Positions 6,523-6,690 of a stretch of DNA of 6,690 nucleotides are shown piece by piece (position 1 is the first letter of the stretch; every line of letters begins with the position of its first letter). Origin of the DNA: an uncultured Opitutia bacterium (GTDB lineage: Bacteria; Verrucomicrobiota; Verrucomicrobiia; Opitutales; UBA953); assembly GCA_903910245.1 (NCBI GenBank), contig CAIVYX010000001.1:1-6690 (forward strand). Direction: 5' to 3'. Position numbers and translations under genes: made by a program. Below the pieces are notes generated by a model. That model searched no databases. It saw only the letters and a program-made list of their open reading frames with translations, and had not been told where the DNA came from.

Positions 6523-6690
6523 ATGATCCTCGACCAACTCTCCGCCTCCGCCGCCTACGAGTCGCTGCATCCGCTCTTCCCCAAGGCGTTCGCCTACCTG
6601 CGCTCGTTCGACGTGAAGACGGAGGACGGTAAAGTCGAACTCCAGGGCCAGGACCTCGTGGCCATCGTGCAGCGCTACCAGACTGCCCCC
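6523..6690 (+). CDS. YhcH/YjgK/YiaL family protein, N-terminal fragment
   Basis: The first 56 codons of a gene cut by the window end. The start MILDQLSASAAYESLHPLFP, followed by KAFAYLRSFD, a short acidic turn EDGKVELQG and QDLVAIVQRYQT, matches the opening of the YhcH/YjgK/YiaL (DUF386) family, usually about 150 residues. Members have a cupin-like beta fold with a metal site formed by residues that would lie beyond the window. Characterised relatives act on sugars: E. coli YhcH (NanQ) is reported as a sialic acid anomerase, and EbgC is a beta-galactosidase accessory subunit. The ATG lies 9 nt after the stop of the nusG-like gene with no clear Shine-Dalgarno, so it is probably the next gene of the same operon. 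A sugar-related role would fit loosely with the sulfatase at the head of the row, but the substrate is unknown. Confidence 0.85.
   Translation, partial: MILDQLSASAAYESLHPLFPKAFAYLRSFDVKTEDGKVELQGQDLVAIVQRYQTAP

Overview
The window is a GC-rich (by eye, above 60%) bacterial chromosome segment with every recognisable gene on the + strand and almost no non-coding DNA. A Cys-type sulfatase, a large ResB-CcsA fusion of the kind seen in PVC and Bacteroidetes bacteria, and the near absence of Shine-Dalgarno sequences suggest Verrucomicrobiota (perhaps an Opitutales-like lineage) or a relative. This placement is an inference from gene style, not a phylogenetic result.

Layout: 1-597 is the 3' end of ychF, an Obg-family translation-associated ATPase, closed by a clear intrinsic terminator at 634-663. 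Positions 598-715 form the only substantial intergenic gap, and a new transcription unit must begin there. It runs to the end of the window as a tight row: secreted sulfatase (716-2179), a 13-nt gap, small alanine/proline-rich lipoprotein (2193-2825), a 4-nt GTGA overlap, CcsBA-type cytochrome c synthase (2822-5992), a 4-nt ATGA overlap, NusG/RfaH-like elongation factor (5989-6513), a 9-nt gap, and the first 56 codons of a YhcH/YjgK/YiaL family protein (6523-6690, cut by the window edge).

How they fit together: CcsBA carries haem across the membrane and attaches it to c-type apocytochromes. The lipoprotein coupled to it is a candidate partner outside the membrane. The NusG paralogue is coupled to the 3' end of ccsBA and is probably a specialised factor rather than the housekeeping NusG. 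The sulfatase and the YhcH protein point to use of sulfated or amino-sugar-type carbohydrates, but no functional link to cytochrome maturation can be shown from the sequence.

No mobile element, CRISPR array, tRNA, rRNA or obvious horizontally acquired island was seen. The most noteworthy points are the architecture of the 1056-residue CcsBA, with an embedded signal-peptide-like segment and a ~335-residue extracytoplasmic middle region, the uncharacterised lipoprotein coupled to it, and the mid-operon NusG paralogue.
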